Positions 23,957 through 35,300 of a stretch of 64,000 nt of DNA are shown here, one piece after another. Both the position numbers and the translations under genes were made by a program. The notes beneath the pieces were generated by a model. That model did no database searches. It had not been told where the DNA came from and worked only from the letters and a program-made list of their open reading frames with translations. This DNA comes from an uncultured Flavobacteriales bacterium (GTDB taxonomy: Bacteria; Bacteroidota; Bacteroidia; Flavobacteriales; Crocinitomicaceae). The stretch's first letter is position 1. Each line of letters starts with the position of its first letter. The DNA lies in assembly GCA_946482515.1 (NCBI GenBank), contig CAMLRS010000005.1, forward strand, positions 124,001 through 188,000, in the 5' to 3' direction.

Positions 23957-25702
23957 ATGAACAATACCGGAGTAATACAAACAGGCAACAGCCCCGATCT
24001 CGTGACCTACCAGATCCTGGTAGACGAACAGGAGATTCCGGGAACGTATCCGGTGTTGGCGATTCACGTGCGAAAAGAATTCAACCGGATCGCAACCGGA
24101 CGCATTACCTTCTACGACGGCACACCTTCGGACCGGAATTTCGAGATCAGCAACAGCGATTTCTTCGTGCCGGGCAAAAAGATCCAGATCAATGTCGGCT
24201 ACCATTCCGATAACAAAATGATCTTCAAAGGCATTATCATCCGGCATTCGGTGAAAGTGCGCGGCGGAAAATCGTCACTCGTTGTGGAATGCAAGGACGA
24301 AGCTGTGAAGCTGACCGTCGGGCGCAAATCGCGGTATTTCTACGACAGCACCGACAGCGATGTGTTCGATGAGCTGATCGGCGAATACGGACTCGACTCG
24401 AAGATCGAGAAAACCAGCTACAAGCACGAAAAGCTGGTGCAGTACAACGCTTCCGACTGGGATTTCCTGGTTGCAAGAGCGCAGGCAAATGGCAAAGTGT
24501 GCTTCACTGACAACGGTCAGCTGATTATTCAGAAGCCCGACACCGCCCAGGAGCCTGTAGAAACGGTTGCGAATGGCATGACCCTGATGGATTTCGACGC
24601 CGAGATCGACGCCCGGAACCAGTTTTCGAAAATCTCAGCCTACAGCTGGAACCAGGCCGATCAGGAGATCAGCAAGATCGAAGCGAACAGTCCGTCGGTG
24701 AAAACAAGCGGCAACCTCGATTCGGAAAAACTGGCCAAAGTGATCGGGTTGAAAGACCTGGAGCTGAAATACGGCGGCAACCTGAACGAAACCGAAGCGC
24801 AGGACTGGGCCGATTCCAAAATGCTGTTTCAGCAGATGGCAAAAGTGCGCGGCCGCGTAAAGTTCCAGGGAATCGACAAAGTGAAACCCGGAACTGTACT
24901 GAAGCTGGAAGGTATCAGCGATCGCTTCAACGGAAACATCTTCGTGTCCGGCGTTCAGCACACCATTACCAGCGGCTTATGGACGGTTGATGCGCAATTC
25001 GGGCTGGATCCTGTCTGGTTCTCCGAAACCTACGATATCAACGACGCACCGGCAGCAGGTTTGACCCCGGCGGTAAAAGGACTGCAATACGGCGTGGTTT
25101 CACAGCTGCAGGACGATCCGCTCGGCGAATACCGCATCATGGTGAAGCTGCCGATCGTGAACAGTACCGAACAGGGGATCTGGTGCCGGGTGGCAACGCT
25201 CGACGCAGGTGAAAACCGCGGCTCGTTCTTCCTGCCGGAAATAGGCGACGAAGTACTGGTCGGATTCATCAACGAAGATCCGAACAACGCGGTGATCGTG
25301 GGCATGCTTAACAGCAGTGCCAAACCTGCACCGCTAACGGCCGAAGACGCGAACAACATCAAAGGCTTCGTGACCCGCAGCGAGATGAAATTCCTCTTCG
25401 ATGACGACAAGAAATCGGTGACGATCGAAACGCCGGCTGGCAAGACAGTCATCATCGACGAAGATGCCGGCGAGATCACCCTGAAGGATGAAAATTCGAA
25501 CACGGTGACGCTCAACAAAGACGGGATTTCCATTGAAAGCGGAAAAGACCTGGTGATGAAAGCCACCGGCGACGTAACGATCGAAGGCGTGAACATCGAG
25601 ATCACCGGACAGGCGGAAGTGAAAGCTTCCGGAAGTGCCGGCACGGAAATCAGCTCGAGCGCCATGACGACGATCAAAGGTTCAATCGTTCAAATCAACT
25701 GA
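23957..25702 (+). CDS. eCIS VgrG-like spike (Afp8/Pvc8-like)
   Basis: A 581-aa spike/hub protein. Residues 1-360 resemble gp27 (hub ring), residues 375-460 form the gp5-type OB fold (QYGVVSQLQDDPLGEYRIMVKLP, FLPEIGDEVLVGFINEDPN), and residues 470-581 make a beta-helix needle of short repeats (DKKSVTIETPAGKTVIIDE ... SSSAMTTIKGSIVQIN). It trimerises at the particle tip. There is no lysozyme domain. The PAAR gene follows after 2 nt. Confidence 0.93.
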   Translation: MNNTGVIQTGNSPDLVTYQILVDEQEIPGTYPVLAIHVRKEFNRIATGRITFYDGTPSDRNFEISNSDFFVPGKKIQINVGYHSDNKMIFKGIIIRHSVKVRGGKSSLVVECKDEAVKLTVGRKSRYFYDSTDSDVFDELIGEYGLDSKIEKTSYKHEKLVQYNASDWDFLVARAQANGKVCFTDNGQLIIQKPDTAQEPVETVANGMTLMDFDAEIDARNQFSKISAYSWNQADQEISKIEANSPSVKTSGNLDSEKLAKVIGLKDLELKYGGNLNETEAQDWADSKMLFQQMAKVRGRVKFQGIDKVKPGTVLKLEGISDRFNGNIFVSGVQHTITSGLWTVDAQFGLDPVWFSETYDINDAPAAGLTPAVKGLQYGVVSQLQDDPLGEYRIMVKLPIVNSTEQGIWCRVATLDAGENRGSFFLPEIGDEVLVGFINEDPNNAVIVGMLNSSAKPAPLTAEDANNIKGFVTRSEMKFLFDDDKKSVTIETPAGKTVIIDEDAGEITLKDENSNTVTLNKDGISIESGKDLVMKATGDVTIEGVNIEITGQAEVKASGSAGTEISSSAMTTIKGSIVQIN

Positions 25703-25704
25703 TC

Positions 25705-25995
25705 ATGGGACAGCCAGCAGCACGCGTAACGGATATGCACGTTTGTCCAATGATGAATGGAAACGTGCCGCACGTTGGTGGTCCTATACTACCGGCAGGC
25801 GACCCAACAGTCCTGATAGGCGGAATGCCTGCGGCGCGCATGGGTGACATGGCCGTTTGCTCGGGCCCTCCCGACACCATTACCGGCGGATCGGCCACCG
25901 TATTGATCGGTGGGAAACCGGCCGCCCGGATGACAGACACTACCGCTCATGGCGGAACTATCGTCGCCGGTTTGGCGACAGTATTAATCGGATAA
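25705..25995 (+). CDS. PAAR-repeat spike tip (Afp10-like)
   Basis: A 96-aa PAAR protein that sharpens the VgrG needle. PAAR repeats are visible (PAARVTDMHVCP, GMPAARMGDMAVC, GKPAARMTDT). His and Cys residues (H12, C14, and further Cys and His) can bind a zinc ion as in other PAAR cones. No toxin extension is present. In Afp the PAAR gene (afp10) follows gp25 (afp9); here the order is reversed. Confidence 0.92.
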   Translation: MGQPAARVTDMHVCPMMNGNVPHVGGPILPAGDPTVLIGGMPAARMGDMAVCSGPPDTITGGSATVLIGGKPAARMTDTTAHGGTIVAGLATVLIG

Positions 25996-26006
25996 TAACA
26001 AACGAC

Positions 26007-26441
26007 ATGGAATTACACGAATCATTCTTGGGAACAGGCTGGAGCTTTCCGCCGAGTTTTGACAAAACCGCCCGTTTTGTCCGGATGAGTTCGGACGAAA
26101 AAGACATTGCGGAGAGTTTGCATGTATTGCTGTCGACCAGACCGGGCGAGCGAATCATGGTACCTGGCTACGGCTGCTCATTGGAATCGCTCCTTTTCGA
26201 ATCGATCAACCTGACACTAACCACACAGATCACCGAACTGATCCGCACGGCCATTCTCTATTACGAGCCGCGAATCGACCTGGAAAACGTGACCCTCAAC
26301 CAGGATTACGTCCTCGATGGGCGCATCGATATCATACTCGACTACCGCATCCGGACCACCAATTCGAGACAGAACATGGTTTACCCATTCTACCGACTCG
26401 AAGGAAACGACATTTCATACACTAAAACAGGCGCATTATGA
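26007..26441 (+). CDS. gp25-like baseplate wedge protein (Afp9/Pvc9-like)
   Basis: A 144-aa gp25-family protein that starts sheath polymerisation on the baseplate. The EPR-type gp25 core is visible as STRPGERIMVPGYGC and ILYYEPRIDLENV. The frame is open back to 25857, but that part overlaps the PAAR gene in another frame. I chose the ATG at 26007 for its match to the family start and its fit in the 65-nt-spaced operon. It overlaps the next gene by 4 bp. Confidence 0.92.
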   Translation: MELHESFLGTGWSFPPSFDKTARFVRMSSDEKDIAESLHVLLSTRPGERIMVPGYGCSLESLLFESINLTLTTQITELIRTAILYYEPRIDLENVTLNQDYVLDGRIDIILDYRIRTTNSRQNMVYPFYRLEGNDISYTKTGAL

Positions 26442-29400
26442 GTAATTGCAACGAGATAGCAGAGGTTCTCAAAAGGAACGGACTGGATCAGTCGATGCGT
26501 TACGACCGTGCGCTCGACCCTGAAAATCTGAAGCTGATGGGCTTCGGACTGGAAGACTGGATGAAATTTGCCTACAATTTTGCAAAAGACGTCAACTACT
26601 TCAACGAGCAGGATGATACTGCAGCAGATGGCAACTGGCAGGATTTCTTCCCCGACTTTACCACTATTAAAACGCTGCTCGATGACCTCGAAAGCAGCGA
26701 CAAGCTGACACCGCACCTGGCACTGTTCGTGTGCTTCCTGCAATTGGTTGAGCAATCGACCAACCGCCTCAATGGCTTCACCAAACGACACCTGGATTTT
26801 TACTATTCCGACGTGCTGCAATTGGAGCATTTGCCCGAACAGCCCGACAGTGTGAACGTGATTTTCGAGCTGGCCCGTGCGTTTGTACAGGAAAGAATTG
26901 CTGCCGGAACCGAGCTGGATGCCGACAAAGATCTCACCGACAAAACCCGCATTTATGCCCTGAAGGACGAAGTGGTCTTTAACCAGGCAAAAGTAGCATC
27001 GGTGAAAACGGTTTACAACGCACCGGATGCGCCGATCAACAGCAACTATGCCCTGAAAGCAGCTGCCGATGCATCGACGTATGACGGAGCGGGAGCCAAA
27101 TTCCCGGGCGACGATACCACCTGGTATCCGTTCGGTTACGCCGGAACACCCGATTCACGTCCGGAACAAGCGGATGCTCGTCTGGGTTTTGCCGTAGCGT
27201 CGCATACGCTGGAACTTTCGGAAGGATTGCGTCACGTGGTCGTACAGGCAAAATTTGTCAATACACCGCAGTCGCTTACCGTTGCGCAGCTGCAATCGGC
27301 GATTTCGGTTTCCTACACTGGTGCAAAAGGCTGGTCGGAACCGCTTTCGCTGATCTCAGCCACAGTTTCCATCAATGAAAACACCGGTGCGGTACAGAAC
27401 TACACTACCGGCATCAGCAATCAGCTGCTGACCCTTTGCCTGGAGTTGCAGCCCGAAAAAGAAGCGGTGGTGAACTACAACGCGGCTGTTCACGGTGGCA
27501 ACTACAAAACCTCCGATCCGATTTTCCTGTTCGTGATTGATACGGAAACCGCTTCCGGCTACGATGTCTACAAGCAGTGCTCGCAGGCGATTACCGAGAT
27601 GAAAGTCAAAGTGAACGTCAAAGACATGCGCAATCTCGTGCTGGAAAGCGATACGGGGACGCTGAACGTGAAAAAGCCTTTCTATGCTTTTACGACCAAT
27701 CCGGTAAGAGGTTCCGCTTTTTCGGTCTTCCACCAGGAAGTGTTCAGCAAGAAATGGAAACACATCGATGTCAACATTCACTGGAAAAACACACCGGACG
27801 ACTTCAAAATATACTACGAAGGCTACGATAAGTCGTTCCTCGGAACGGTGACGCAGGAATGGTTTAATACCCGCGTGCCATCGACACAGCAATCGCAGGC
27901 GCAGTCTTCGAATCCGCAATCGCAGTCCATGATGATGATCCAGTCGCAGGCAGAACAAGCTCAGGAATGGGCCCAGATGCAGATGGTTGAAATGGAGCTG
28001 TTCCGCGATTATTACACGAACATCGTCGACGGAAACCACTATTTCAAAGCCAGCTCGTGGATTTACTCGAACGGCGACTGGAACCTTCCGCTGCAGACCG
28101 ATATTCAGCTGTTTGTGGCAAATGGTGCCAGCCCGGTTGAATTTGAAACGGATTTCTCCGTAGCGAATAACAGCTTCGGTGCGAACGGCGCCGGCCCGAT
28201 TCGACTGACACTCAACCAATCGTTTTTGCAGGAGATTTATCCACGGATTTATTCCCTGGCGATGATGAGCACGAACCCGAATGTGCCGATTCCGAACCAG
28301 CCGTACATTCCATTTGCCGATGCGATCTCACTGAACTATTCCGCGATCGATGAGCTGAACCTGTTTCCGCAGACCGAGCAGCTGTTTGACGATAGAACCG
28401 TTCAGCTGTTCCACGTGCACCCGTTCGGTGAAGCAGAAGAAAATGCTTCTTTGAAAGCTTCATTCGACGGACAAACGGCGGTTTGCAGCCTGGCACCGGT
28501 TTACTGCAAAGGCGGTGAGCTGTTCATCGGGCTGGAAAACGCCGAGCAGCTGCAGCAGGTTTCGTTGCTTATCCAGGTCTTGGAAGGATCGGAAAACCCG
28601 CTGGCGGAATCCTTCAGTGGAACGCAGAAAGTGCATTGGGCTATTCTGTGCGATAACAACTGGAAAAACCTCGATTCCACTTTGTTGCTGGTCAACGAAA
28701 CGGACAACTTCCTGCAATCCGGTCTGGTGAAATTCAAAATACCGGTGGAAGCCACTTCCGACAACACTCTGCTTCCTCCGGGATTATTCTGGGTGCGTGC
28801 GAAAATGTATAAAACCTCTGATGCCGTCTGCCGCATGCTCGGGATCTATGCCCAGGCAGCTACAGCTGTCTTCGACGACAGAGGCAACGAGCTTTCGCAC
28901 CTCGAAAAAGGCATTGCGGCCGGAACGATCACCAAACTGGTATCGCGACTGGCGACGGTCAAATCCGTTACGCAGCCTTACAATTCCTTCGGTGGAAGAG
29001 CGGAAGAGAACGATGCGCAATACTACAAGCGCGTCAGTGAACGGTTGCGCCATAAAAACAGGGCGATCAATCTCTGGGACTACGAACACATCGTGTTGCA
29101 GAATTTCCCGGAGATCTATAAAGTGAAATGCCTCACGCACACCTGCGATTGTTCGTTCCAGTCGCCCGGCAATGTGACCCTCGTGGTCATTCCCGATACG
29201 CTCAACCGAAACGTTTTCGACCGCTACCAGCCACGTGTGAGCAAAGCCACGCTGAACAAAGTCGATGACTTCATTTCGGAGCTGAACTCGCTGCATGTCA
29301 AAACGCACGTCATCAACCCCGATTACGAGGAAGTAAAAGTAGCTCTGAAGGTGAAATTCTACCCACAATTCGACGAATCATTGTACGTGATCCAGCTCAA

Positions 29401-29683
29401 CGAAGACATCACGCGATTCCTGTCGCCGTGGGCCTTCAGCGAGCGCGAAGAGATCGATTTCGGCGGCAAGCTGCACCTCAGCGTGCTGATCGATTACATC
29501 GAAGAGCTTCCTTATGTGGATTACCTGCAGGATGTGAAGCTTTACCGAAACGGCGTTGCCTCCACAACCGTAGAGCCGTCCTCACCGAAAGCGATCCTTG
29601 TTTCTGCCAAGCAGCACGAAATTTCGACCACTATTAACTCATGTCTCACTCCTAACACAGCAACTGAACAATGCCAACTTTAA
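26438..29683 (+). CDS. eCIS baseplate-J-type wedge protein (Afp11/Pvc11-like)
   Basis: A 1081-aa baseplate component. The N-terminus (LKLMGFGLEDWMKFAYNFAKD) is typical of the Bacteroidota Afp11 form. The C-terminal third holds the baseplate J/gp6-like core (EENDAQYYKRVSERLRHKNRAINLWDYEHIVL, IDFGGKLHLSVLIDYIEELPYVDYLQDV). A Gln/Met/Ser-rich low-complexity linker lies near residues 483-520. A CLTHTCDCSF cysteine cluster lies near residue 905. It starts within the gp25 gene (ATGA) and overlaps the next gene by 13 bp. Confidence 0.88.
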   Translation: MSNCNEIAEVLKRNGLDQSMRYDRALDPENLKLMGFGLEDWMKFAYNFAKDVNYFNEQDDTAADGNWQDFFPDFTTIKTLLDDLESSDKLTPHLALFVCFLQLVEQSTNRLNGFTKRHLDFYYSDVLQLEHLPEQPDSVNVIFELARAFVQERIAAGTELDADKDLTDKTRIYALKDEVVFNQAKVASVKTVYNAPDAPINSNYALKAAADASTYDGAGAKFPGDDTTWYPFGYAGTPDSRPEQADARLGFAVASHTLELSEGLRHVVVQAKFVNTPQSLTVAQLQSAISVSYTGAKGWSEPLSLISATVSINENTGAVQNYTTGISNQLLTLCLELQPEKEAVVNYNAAVHGGNYKTSDPIFLFVIDTETASGYDVYKQCSQAITEMKVKVNVKDMRNLVLESDTGTLNVKKPFYAFTTNPVRGSAFSVFHQEVFSKKWKHIDVNIHWKNTPDDFKIYYEGYDKSFLGTVTQEWFNTRVPSTQQSQAQSSNPQSQSMMMIQSQAEQAQEWAQMQMVEMELFRDYYTNIVDGNHYFKASSWIYSNGDWNLPLQTDIQLFVANGASPVEFETDFSVANNSFGANGAGPIRLTLNQSFLQEIYPRIYSLAMMSTNPNVPIPNQPYIPFADAISLNYSAIDELNLFPQTEQLFDDRTVQLFHVHPFGEAEENASLKASFDGQTAVCSLAPVYCKGGELFIGLENAEQLQQVSLLIQVLEGSENPLAESFSGTQKVHWAILCDNNWKNLDSTLLLVNETDNFLQSGLVKFKIPVEATSDNTLLPPGLFWVRAKMYKTSDAVCRMLGIYAQAATAVFDDRGNELSHLEKGIAAGTITKLVSRLATVKSVTQPYNSFGGRAEENDAQYYKRVSERLRHKNRAINLWDYEHIVLQNFPEIYKVKCLTHTCDCSFQSPGNVTLVVIPDTLNRNVFDRYQPRVSKATLNKVDDFISELNSLHVKTHVINPDYEEVKVALKVKFYPQFDESLYVIQLNEDITRFLSPWAFSEREEIDFGGKLHLSVLIDYIEELPYVDYLQDVKLYRNGVASTTVEPSSPKAILVSAKQHEISTTINSCLTPNTATEQCQL

Positions 29684-32370
29684 AAAATAGCACCACTATT
29701 ACCAGGGATGTTGCCAGCGGGAACGATCTGGACTTTGAATACCTGCGGCGCATTGGCATACAGCATATTGCGTCGATGGGAGGCGGGCTCTGGACCGATT
29801 ACAACGAGCACGATCCCGGGATCACGATCCTTGAGATGCTCAGCTACGCGATCACCGACCTGGGCAACCGGATCAATCTTCCGATGCCGGATCTTCTTAC
29901 AGGACCGGCCGGCGATCCATCCATCGCTCAGCAATTCTACACCGCCGAACAGATCCTGCCCAACCGGGCCGTTACAGCGCTCGATTACCGCAAGCTGTTC
30001 ATCGATATGGATGGCGTGCGCAACTGCTGGATTTTGCCTTACGATGTAAAAGTCTATGCCAATTGCCGCGACGGCGAGCTGTCCTACGACCCGAACGCTT
30101 TTTCGTTCCTGTTGCCCGAGCAGCGTACCGAATTCACCCTGCAGGGATTGAATACCATTCTGGTAGATTTCGATGTAGATCCGGACGATCCGCAGCGCCA
30201 GCAGAAAATCGATAGCATCAAGACGTTGATGAAAGCGAAATACCACGCCAACCGCAATCTTTGCGAAGACCTCGTATTGATCGACGAAGTGCAGGAACAG
30301 CCGATTTCGGTATGCGCCAATATCAGTCTGGACAGCGAAGCCGATGAAGACGAAGTGCATGCACGGATCCAGTTTGCGATCGAAAGCTACTTTTCGCCCG
30401 GCGTTCATTTCTATTCGCTGAAGCAAATGCTGGCCAAAGGCTATCGCATGGACGAGATCTTCGAAGGTCCGTTGCTCGACAGCGGTTTCATCGATACCGA
30501 AGAATTGAAAAAAGCCACGCTTCGCAGCGAAGTCCGCTTGTCCGACATCATCAGCCTGATCATGGATGTGCCGGGCGTGAAGCAGATCACCGAGATTTCC
30601 ATCGGCGACTGTTCCGGAACAAACGATCCGAACAACTGGCTGATCTGCATCGATCCGGGCAAACGACCAATTTTGTGCAACGAGAAAGTATTCAACTACC
30701 GGAAAGACCATTTGCCGGTACGTGTGAACGAACAGCGTGCAGACGAAATCCTTGCCGAATTGAAAGCTGAAGAAGATGCTTACAACGAACAGGCAGCGAT
30801 CGATCGGTTCCCAACCCTTCCTTCCGGAGAATTTCTCGATACGGGCTGGTATACCACCATCCAGAACGATTTCCCGGATGTATACGGAATAGGGCAGGAA
30901 GGACTCATGCCAACTGCCGAAACCGCTCGTCGTTCGCAAGCCAAGCAGCTCAAAGCCTATCTGTTGTTCTTCGACCAGGTGCTGGCGTCGTATTTTGCCC
31001 ACCTGGAGAACGCAAAAGACTTGCTGACCATCGATCCGCAGCTGAGTCATACTTACTTCACACAGGCGGTGGCCGATATCAATGGCTTCAGCGAGTTGGT
31101 GAGCAATTACCCGGAGAACGATAATTCCCTGCTTTCCGAGCAGCTGTTCGACGGATTGGCAGACGACATTGCGCGTCGCAACGAATTGCTCGACCATCTG
31201 CTGGCACGTTTCGCCGAGAATTTCAGCGCCTATGCCTTCCTGATGAAAGAGCTCTACGGTTCCTTTACCAGCGAAATGGTCCTGAAATCCAAGGAAACCT
31301 TCCTGCGCGAATACGTGACATTGAGCAGCGAGCGCGGTCTCGGATTCAACTACTATCACCAGCCTGTTTCCGAATTATGGGATACCGGAAACGTATCCGG
31401 CGTGGAAAAACGTGTGGCCCGGCTTTCCGGCATGAAGAATTACTTCCGCCGCAACCTGTCGGATTCGTTCATCGAAGTTTACGAATCGAGTCCTGGCGTT
31501 TTCAAATGGCGCATCCGCAATGCTTTGGCAGCCACGATTCTGTCATCCGAACTAAGCTATCCGAGCCATAAGAAAGCGATCAACAACCTGTACTTTGCCG
31601 TTTTGCAGCTCATTGAAACCAGTGAGGAAACCATCGAAGAAGCGTTTGATGCCGGTGTGGTTGCCGACCAGGTGATCGATAACATCCAGGTCAAGATCTC
31701 GGGCGGCGGGAACTATTATTTCGCCGTGGTAAACCCGGAAGTTCCCAACACCGATCCGGCTTATGTACTCGCCAAACAGCTGATCTATTTCCCGACAGCT
31801 TCGGACATGGAAGCATCGCTGCTGGAAACCATCCGCTTCATGAAATACGATTTCACGGAAGAAGGCGCGTTTGCGGTGGAACACATCCTGTTGCGTCCCG
31901 ACATCAGCAATCTGAATACAGCGCCCAACCTGTTCCTGCCGATTTGTGCAGACAACTGTCAGGAATCCTGCTGCGAGATCGATCCCTATTCGTTCAGAGT
32001 GAGCATCGTTTTGCCCGGATTCACCCAGCGCTTTTCGGATATGCATTTCAGAAGCTTCATGGAAGAGCTCATTCGCGAAGAATTGCCGGCGCACGTTCTG
32101 GCCAAGATCTGCTGGATAGGTTCCCGCAAAGGCGAAGTGCCGAACGCAGACAACCAGCTCCTGCAATTCGAAACGGCGTACAAAGATTACCTCATCGCGA
32201 AATCGCCGCTTGAAGCTGCCCAACCGGAACCGGAGCTGCTTGACCTGATCGAGATCCTGACGGACCTGAACTCCATTTTCCCAACCGGAAAATTGCACAA
32301 CTGTGACGAGGAGGAAGAAGATCAGGATGATGACATCATACTTGGAAGAACAAAATTAGGAACACTGTAA
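29671..32370 (+). CDS. eCIS baseplate wedge protein (Afp12/Pvc12-like)
   Basis: An 899-aa second wedge protein. Its hallmark is WTDYNEHDPGITILEMLSYA near residue 50, found in Afp12/Pvc12 proteins. Six copies of the Afp11/Afp12 pair are expected around the spike. Two features are notable: a C759-x3-C763-x3-C767-C768 cluster that could bind a metal or form disulfides, and a strongly acidic tail near the C-terminus (DEEEEDQDDD). Confidence 0.88.
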   Translation: MPTLKNSTTITRDVASGNDLDFEYLRRIGIQHIASMGGGLWTDYNEHDPGITILEMLSYAITDLGNRINLPMPDLLTGPAGDPSIAQQFYTAEQILPNRAVTALDYRKLFIDMDGVRNCWILPYDVKVYANCRDGELSYDPNAFSFLLPEQRTEFTLQGLNTILVDFDVDPDDPQRQQKIDSIKTLMKAKYHANRNLCEDLVLIDEVQEQPISVCANISLDSEADEDEVHARIQFAIESYFSPGVHFYSLKQMLAKGYRMDEIFEGPLLDSGFIDTEELKKATLRSEVRLSDIISLIMDVPGVKQITEISIGDCSGTNDPNNWLICIDPGKRPILCNEKVFNYRKDHLPVRVNEQRADEILAELKAEEDAYNEQAAIDRFPTLPSGEFLDTGWYTTIQNDFPDVYGIGQEGLMPTAETARRSQAKQLKAYLLFFDQVLASYFAHLENAKDLLTIDPQLSHTYFTQAVADINGFSELVSNYPENDNSLLSEQLFDGLADDIARRNELLDHLLARFAENFSAYAFLMKELYGSFTSEMVLKSKETFLREYVTLSSERGLGFNYYHQPVSELWDTGNVSGVEKRVARLSGMKNYFRRNLSDSFIEVYESSPGVFKWRIRNALAATILSSELSYPSHKKAINNLYFAVLQLIETSEETIEEAFDAGVVADQVIDNIQVKISGGGNYYFAVVNPEVPNTDPAYVLAKQLIYFPTASDMEASLLETIRFMKYDFTEEGAFAVEHILLRPDISNLNTAPNLFLPICADNCQESCCEIDPYSFRVSIVLPGFTQRFSDMHFRSFMEELIREELPAHVLAKICWIGSRKGEVPNADNQLLQFETAYKDYLIAKSPLEAAQPEPELLDLIEILTDLNSIFPTGKLHNCDEEEEDQDDDIILGRTKLGTL

Positions 32371-32382
32371 TAGAATAAAAAC

Positions 32383-35300
32383 ATGGAAAAGTTGACCACA
32401 ATCACACCCACATACCGTTCATTCGTACCCGACCAGGTACTGACAGCGGATCAGCTGAATGAATTTCTGAACTACTTTGACGATCAGGACCGGTTGTCGC
32501 GCATCTTTCTGAGCGGTGTCGGCATCGTCTGCGGCTTCAATGTGAGCTGGGCAGGCGGAAAAATGACCATCACGCAGGGAGCGGGCATCGACACCGATGG
32601 CGATCTGCTGAAGCTGTCGAAACCCGATCCGACTGACCCGACGCTGGAGCTCATCGACATTTCGGAGCTGAAATTCGAACAATACCGTCAGTATGACGAC
32701 AGCGCGGTCTACAAGCCGTTTTTCTGGAGAACCGTCAACGGAAATGACGTGCAGCTCAACCTGCTGGAAGCAATTCCGGAAGGCCAGGCGTTGCCATCCG
32801 ACCCGTACATTTCTGCGCTGAACCTCCAGGATATGGTGGTACTGCTGTACCTCGAAGATTATCCCGAGGACCCGAGCGCTTGTACCGGGATCAATTGCGA
32901 AAACCAGGGAATCAAGAACATCCGTAAGCTGCGCGTGCTGCTCGTTTCACAGACAGATGCAGATTACATTCTCTCGCATGACGGCATGTTCGATGCCAAT
33001 AACCTCATCTCGACTTACCTGAATCTGGATGAAGTAGCTGTACAGCGCGTAACGGTAAACGCCACCAACTCTGCCAGCTTTGCATCGCTGCGTTCGAATT
33101 ACCTGAATGCCATGCAGGCCGAGAACATCATCGACAAGCTCAAAACCGGCTTCAGCACAATGCTGGGCAAGCTGGGCATGTCGGCCGAAGCAACACTCAT
33201 TTCCAACCAGCTGAACCAGTTGTTCGGCGTCGGAGCGATTTATCCGCAGCTGTATTTCCAATACCGCTACGACTTGCTGCGCGATGTGGTGAGCACTTAC
33301 GACGAGCTCAAAAGTATGTTTCTCGACAGCGTTTGCACCTGCAACCCGGATATTCATTCCTTCCCGAAACATTTGATGTTGGGAAGACTGATTCCGACAC
33401 AGGACGACCGTTTCCTGAAAAGCTACCGTCACGGCTTTTACAAGTCGCCGATTTTGCTGGATGAGAAAGACTGGTGCGAGCGCTTCGACCTGTATGTAGC
33501 GCGCGTGATCGAAATGCTGACCACTTATATAGCGACCGACATTCCGCCGGGAGAGGTTAAGATCACACCGTCGTCTTACCGCTCGCTGCTGGAAAACAAA
33601 GCCATTCCGTACTATTACAACCTGGGAACGCCGTTACTGAACGCCTGGAACTTCGATAAATACCAGGTCAACAAGCAAACCCGCAACCTGAGCTACCACA
33701 CGTCGCTGCTCGATCCTTCCGGGCCGATTCAGCTGCCATTGAAGTACAACCTGGAACGGCATAATTTCCTGGCCATCGAAGGACATCAAGGCTATTCCTA
33801 CATGACTGCTTTGCAGCGCATTGATGCTTTGAAAAAACAATACGGACTGGCATTCGATGTCAAAGCGCTCGGGATTACGATCAATCCAAACGATCCGATC
33901 AATATGGATGACTACGCTTGTCATTTCGAAGACTTGCAGGTCATGCTCGACGCCTGGACGCAGGAACACGAATGCCTGCTGGGCAAAGTTTCCTACTACT
34001 TCTCGGGTTTCAGCACCATTGTACCGGGCTACAACTACCATGAAAACGATTTCGTTTACCCAATGGAACCTGCCGCACCGGATGTTGCTGTTCCGTCGAA
34101 AAATCCGGGTTACAACGCTGTCAAAGCGAACCTCTACAACGACAAGAATGCGCTGGGAGGAATGCTGGTGAAGGCGTATGATAAATTCCGCGGTTGTTCG
34201 GGAAGAGACATTGTTGTTCAGGTAGATCGCGAGATTGATCGACTCGGATTCGAGAGAGATGATTTAACGGTGGAAGCAACGCTGAAAGCGCCGAATGAAG
34301 TCCTTTCGTATGCATTTGTGCTGCTGGACAAGCGTCCGACAACGCTTTTTGAAGTGCGTCCGGATGTGATTCACGAGATCGATGTAAATGCAACTTACCT
34401 GTGCGCTGCCGCCCGAAGAGGCTTTATGAAAGCAACTGAGATGAAGGGCAATGTGAAGGCGCAAATGATGCTGATCAACCTGAACCAGGACGTTACGGCT
34501 TTGTGCTGCAGTGCCGACAAGCTGAAGCTGATCCACGAAGAGATCGAGCGCCGCAAGCAGGAAATCCTGCTCGGACTGAGCCTGGCTAAATTCCAGGAAG
34601 AGCACCCGGGAATGGAGCACCTTGCCGGTGTACACCAGGGCGATACCTTCCTGCTCGTTTACGTGAAAGACGCCATCAACGGAATCCCTGGAAACACAGT
34701 CGTAGCCGATTTCACGCTGCCGTACCTGTGCTGTTCCGATTGCCGACCGATTGGCTTCATTCTGCCGCCTGTGGTAGCTGATCTGCGCTTGTCTTCGGAT
34801 ACATTCTGTATCGGAACGAGCACCAGCCCGATCGAGCTCTATCCTTATCCATCTGATGGCATCGTGACATTCACGCCGGAAGTTCCGGGACTGCTCATTG
34901 AGGGCAACCAGCTGATCATCAATACCACATTGATTCCTGAAAGCCAGATTGGTCAGCCGATCAATTTCAGTGTGAACGGTTCAGAAACCAACGCTACACT
35001 TACTTTCTACAAAACACCGCAGCTGGAGATTGTCGTGCCGCCGAACCCACTTACGAGTGGTTCTGTTCCGTTCTCCGTTCAGTTTACGGAAGCAGTTGAT
35101 CCGAGCGATTTCACGTACCTGTGGGAGTTTGGTGACGGAGAAACGGCTACCGAGCCTTCGCCATTGCACCGATACATTCTGCCGCTTCCGGAAAATCAGG
35201 CCACAGTAACACTGACAGTAACGCCGAACAATGGTGCCGCCTGTCCGTTTGTCGGGCAAAAAGTACTGGAGTTTATCCCGGTAAGCCTGTCGCTGCCGCA

